This document shows, one piece after another, positions 62,115 through 64,000 of a stretch of DNA of 64,000 nucleotides. A program made the position numbers and the translations under genes. A model generated the notes under the pieces. That model saw only the letters and a list, made by a program, of their open reading frames with translations, searched no databases and was not told the DNA's origin. Every line of letters begins with the position of its first letter. Within the stretch, counting starts at the first letter, position 1. Origin of the DNA: Waltergamsia citrina (lineage: Eukaryota; Ascomycota; Sordariomycetes; Hypocreales; Bionectriaceae); contig JAKLNE010000037.1 in the NCBI GenBank assembly GCA_022814615.1, positions 1-64,000 on the forward strand, given 5' to 3'.

Positions 62115-64000
62115 ATGGATGATCTACCCCCAGCGTACACGGCAACGCCCATCGATGCTAACAATATAGCCGCTGCATCTAGACATGCGGAAACCTCCAA
62201 ATACTTCTCCAAGGAACCGCCAGTGGGGAACTGCTTGGCGCACTTGAGGCTTCTCCATGCCCTGCAGATATTAAAGGAAGAAGTGGGCTATACAGACGGA
62301 TTATGGGACTTATGGGACACGCGCGCTTATGCCGTATCCGATGAGTGGGATTCCATTTACGCTAATTTGTCGAATAAAGAACAAGAACGCATCAATGAAA
62401 TAGAGGATGGGTTGCCATTTCGACTGAGTAGACTGCGGGAGAAGCGTTGGGCTCTGTATGTCGCTAGAGCTGTTGACAGATACGAGGCGTGGTGGAAGTC
62501 ACTTTCGGGTCCCCATCCTGACTACCTTACGGAGAGTCAAATGGCTGAAAGACAAAGTCTGAAGTACATTAGATTTGCATCAGCTTCAAGTTTGGTTTCC
62601 TTTCAATGGGAAGAGGATATGTTGCCTCCTCTAGGTGCGGTTGAAAGGGAGAAAAATGAAAGTCTATGGAGCAGATGACTAACTTCGGGTATAGATGTTC
62701 TTATGGTTTGGCATGCACATATGTTGAATCCCCATGCATACCTCGAGGACTGCATGAGGTACGGTCTCAGGCAATTTTGGAAAGCCGGAATGCCTTGGGA
62801 TCTGGTCAACCTAGCTATCGACGAAAGGTTCAGCTACACCGTATCATCCCAAGCGCAGAAAAAATGGGAGGCTGGTACGAACCACAAGTGGGCAAACTCT
62901 AAAGATTCAGCGACAAAGACTATGCAGTGTCCATGGTGTCAGTCTATGAACGTCATTCCATGGACAACATGTGGCGCTGATGAACATCCAGGATTGGGCA
63001 TGTAAGTTAAAACTTGTTCGCTGAGATATCAATAGACACAAATCTTATTGACACAGAACGATCAGGTGCCCAGGATTGGAAGGAAAGGGGTACGGAGACA
63101 GCGTACTAGACTACTGTTGCTCTGAATGTGGTAAGTTTATCACGAACCAGCTGCTTCCCGTCTGCAGACTCCAAGACGATACCAAGCTTCTCCGCGATCA
63201 AGGCGTCCCCTTACCTGGTACTATATTGGATCCTTCCAGTGGCCAGCCTCGGTCTCCCGGTCCAAGTAGCCGAGAAAGCCGCTTTCCCAATCAACTGGTC
63301 AGGTGTGTTCTAGGTCCTACAATCTTATCTCTCACCAATCAATCTGAGACATGGGCGCCGCCCACGATGGAAACAGTCCGTCAACGGATAGATGCTGTCC
63401 TTAGAGACGACGAAGTCCTCCGGTGCATCGAGAGTGCACAGATTGATCCAAAACGGCCTAAGCTTCCTGGTCCGGCGGTACAAGCCATCCGCAGGATGAT
63501 CAGTCGCTACTGGGATAATAGGACTCCATTTGCACTAGACCTCTCTGGTGCTGTCGTTCGGCAAAGCATATTCGTGGAGAAGATGGCTACCATCGACTGG
63601 CTACACAGTCCTTCCGTCTGGGAAACTATGTACAGGATAAGACAGAAGTACGAACGGTTTTTCGAAATAATGTCGACGAAATATGCCACATTAGCGGTGC
63701 CGACATTAGACATTGATCTAGTCTGGCACACTCACCAGCTAAGCCCTAAATCATACTATGCGTACACGGATAGGCGTTGCCTCAAATTTGTTGATCATGA
63801 TGACAAGATCGACGAAACGAAGCTTAGTGAGGCTTTTGAGTGGATGTGCAAAACTTACCAAGATATCTATCATGAGGTGTACAGCGAATGCACCTGCTGG
63901 TACTGTGAAGGTAAGTTGTATTGTTTCCTTGGGATGAAACTAAGAGATCATCACCTCTATGAATGAAGTAAAACAACCATTGTTCTGATTTGACCGATTT
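62115..64000 (+). CDS. GRDP1/DUF1399-like protein, 3' end outside the window
   Basis: Exons 62115-62634, 62695-63001 and 63057-63910, with introns of 60 and 55 nt. A GTAAGT donor at 63911 opens a third intron that is probably not finished before the window ends. The visible part is about 560 aa. Two copies of the family's signature are present: VLMVWHAHMLNPHAYLEDC and IDLVWHTHQLSPKSYYAY (W-H-x-H-x-L-x-P), the pattern of the glycine-rich-domain protein (GRDP, DUF1399) family. Between them is a CPWC...C...CPG...CCSECGKF set, a likely Zn-binding module. GRDP proteins in plants link to stress and development; fungal members are uncharacterised. The C-terminal glycine-rich part, if any, would lie beyond 64000. 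Confidence 0.8.

Overview
The window looks like nuclear DNA of a filamentous ascomycete (Pezizomycotina). Genes are mostly multi-exon, with short introns of about 48-125 nt that carry GTAAGT-like donors, CTAAC/CTGAC branch sites and CAG/TAG acceptors. AT-rich intergenic spaces of 0.3-2.5 kb separate them. A secreted AA9 monooxygenase, an AA7 oxidase, a PTH11-like receptor, a fungal GH25 lysozyme and a Kex2-type repeat precursor fit a Sordariomycete, possibly Hypocreales; the genus cannot be fixed from sequence reading alone. I rebuilt exon structures by hand by joining frames at splice sites. In every multi-exon gene with a complete end the exon total is a multiple of three; the last gene runs off the window.

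Layout. 0-14 kb: alpha/beta hydrolase; Frag1/DRAM/Sfk1-type membrane protein; a processive GT2 glycosyltransferase divergent from a GT31-like glycosyltransferase; a basic/proline-rich protein with a HicA-like tail; an intron-containing tRNA-Thr; a large RS-rich ankyrin protein. 14.6-20.1 kb: a compact metabolic group made of a succinyl-CoA-ligase alpha-like protein, a maltose/galactoside-type acetyltransferase, a succinyl-CoA-ligase beta-like protein with a degraded ATP-grasp loop, and a MaoC/hot-dog (itaconyl- or mesaconyl-CoA-type) hydratase. The three CoA enzymes all begin with mitochondrial-type presequences. 21.9-35.5 kb: cytosolic sulfotransferase; a gene-poor AT-rich tract with two or three related tiny cysteine-rich reading frames; an unknown protein; a GMC oxidoreductase broken by one in-frame stop; a PTH11-like 7TM protein; a small secreted cysteine-rich protein. 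36.9-40.7 kb: secreted AA9 LPMO followed by a secreted AA7 oligosaccharide oxidase. 42.8-57.4 kb: PGAP4-like Golgi glycosyltransferase; a kexin-processed repeat precursor with eight identical copies of an amphipathic peptide; GH25 lysozyme; AlaX-type tRNA editing protein; secreted M14 carboxypeptidase; membrane-anchored methyltransferase. 57.7-64 kb: two tandem Rtt106-like double-PH proteins and a GRDP1/DUF1399-like protein that runs off the right end.

The two loci I consider most worth following are the CoA-ligase/hydratase group (candidate mitochondrial catabolism of a C4-C5 dicarboxylate such as itaconate, inferred from families only) and the repeat precursor at 46.5-48.0 kb (candidate secreted peptide family). 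No CRISPR, phage, IS element or intact transposon was seen.
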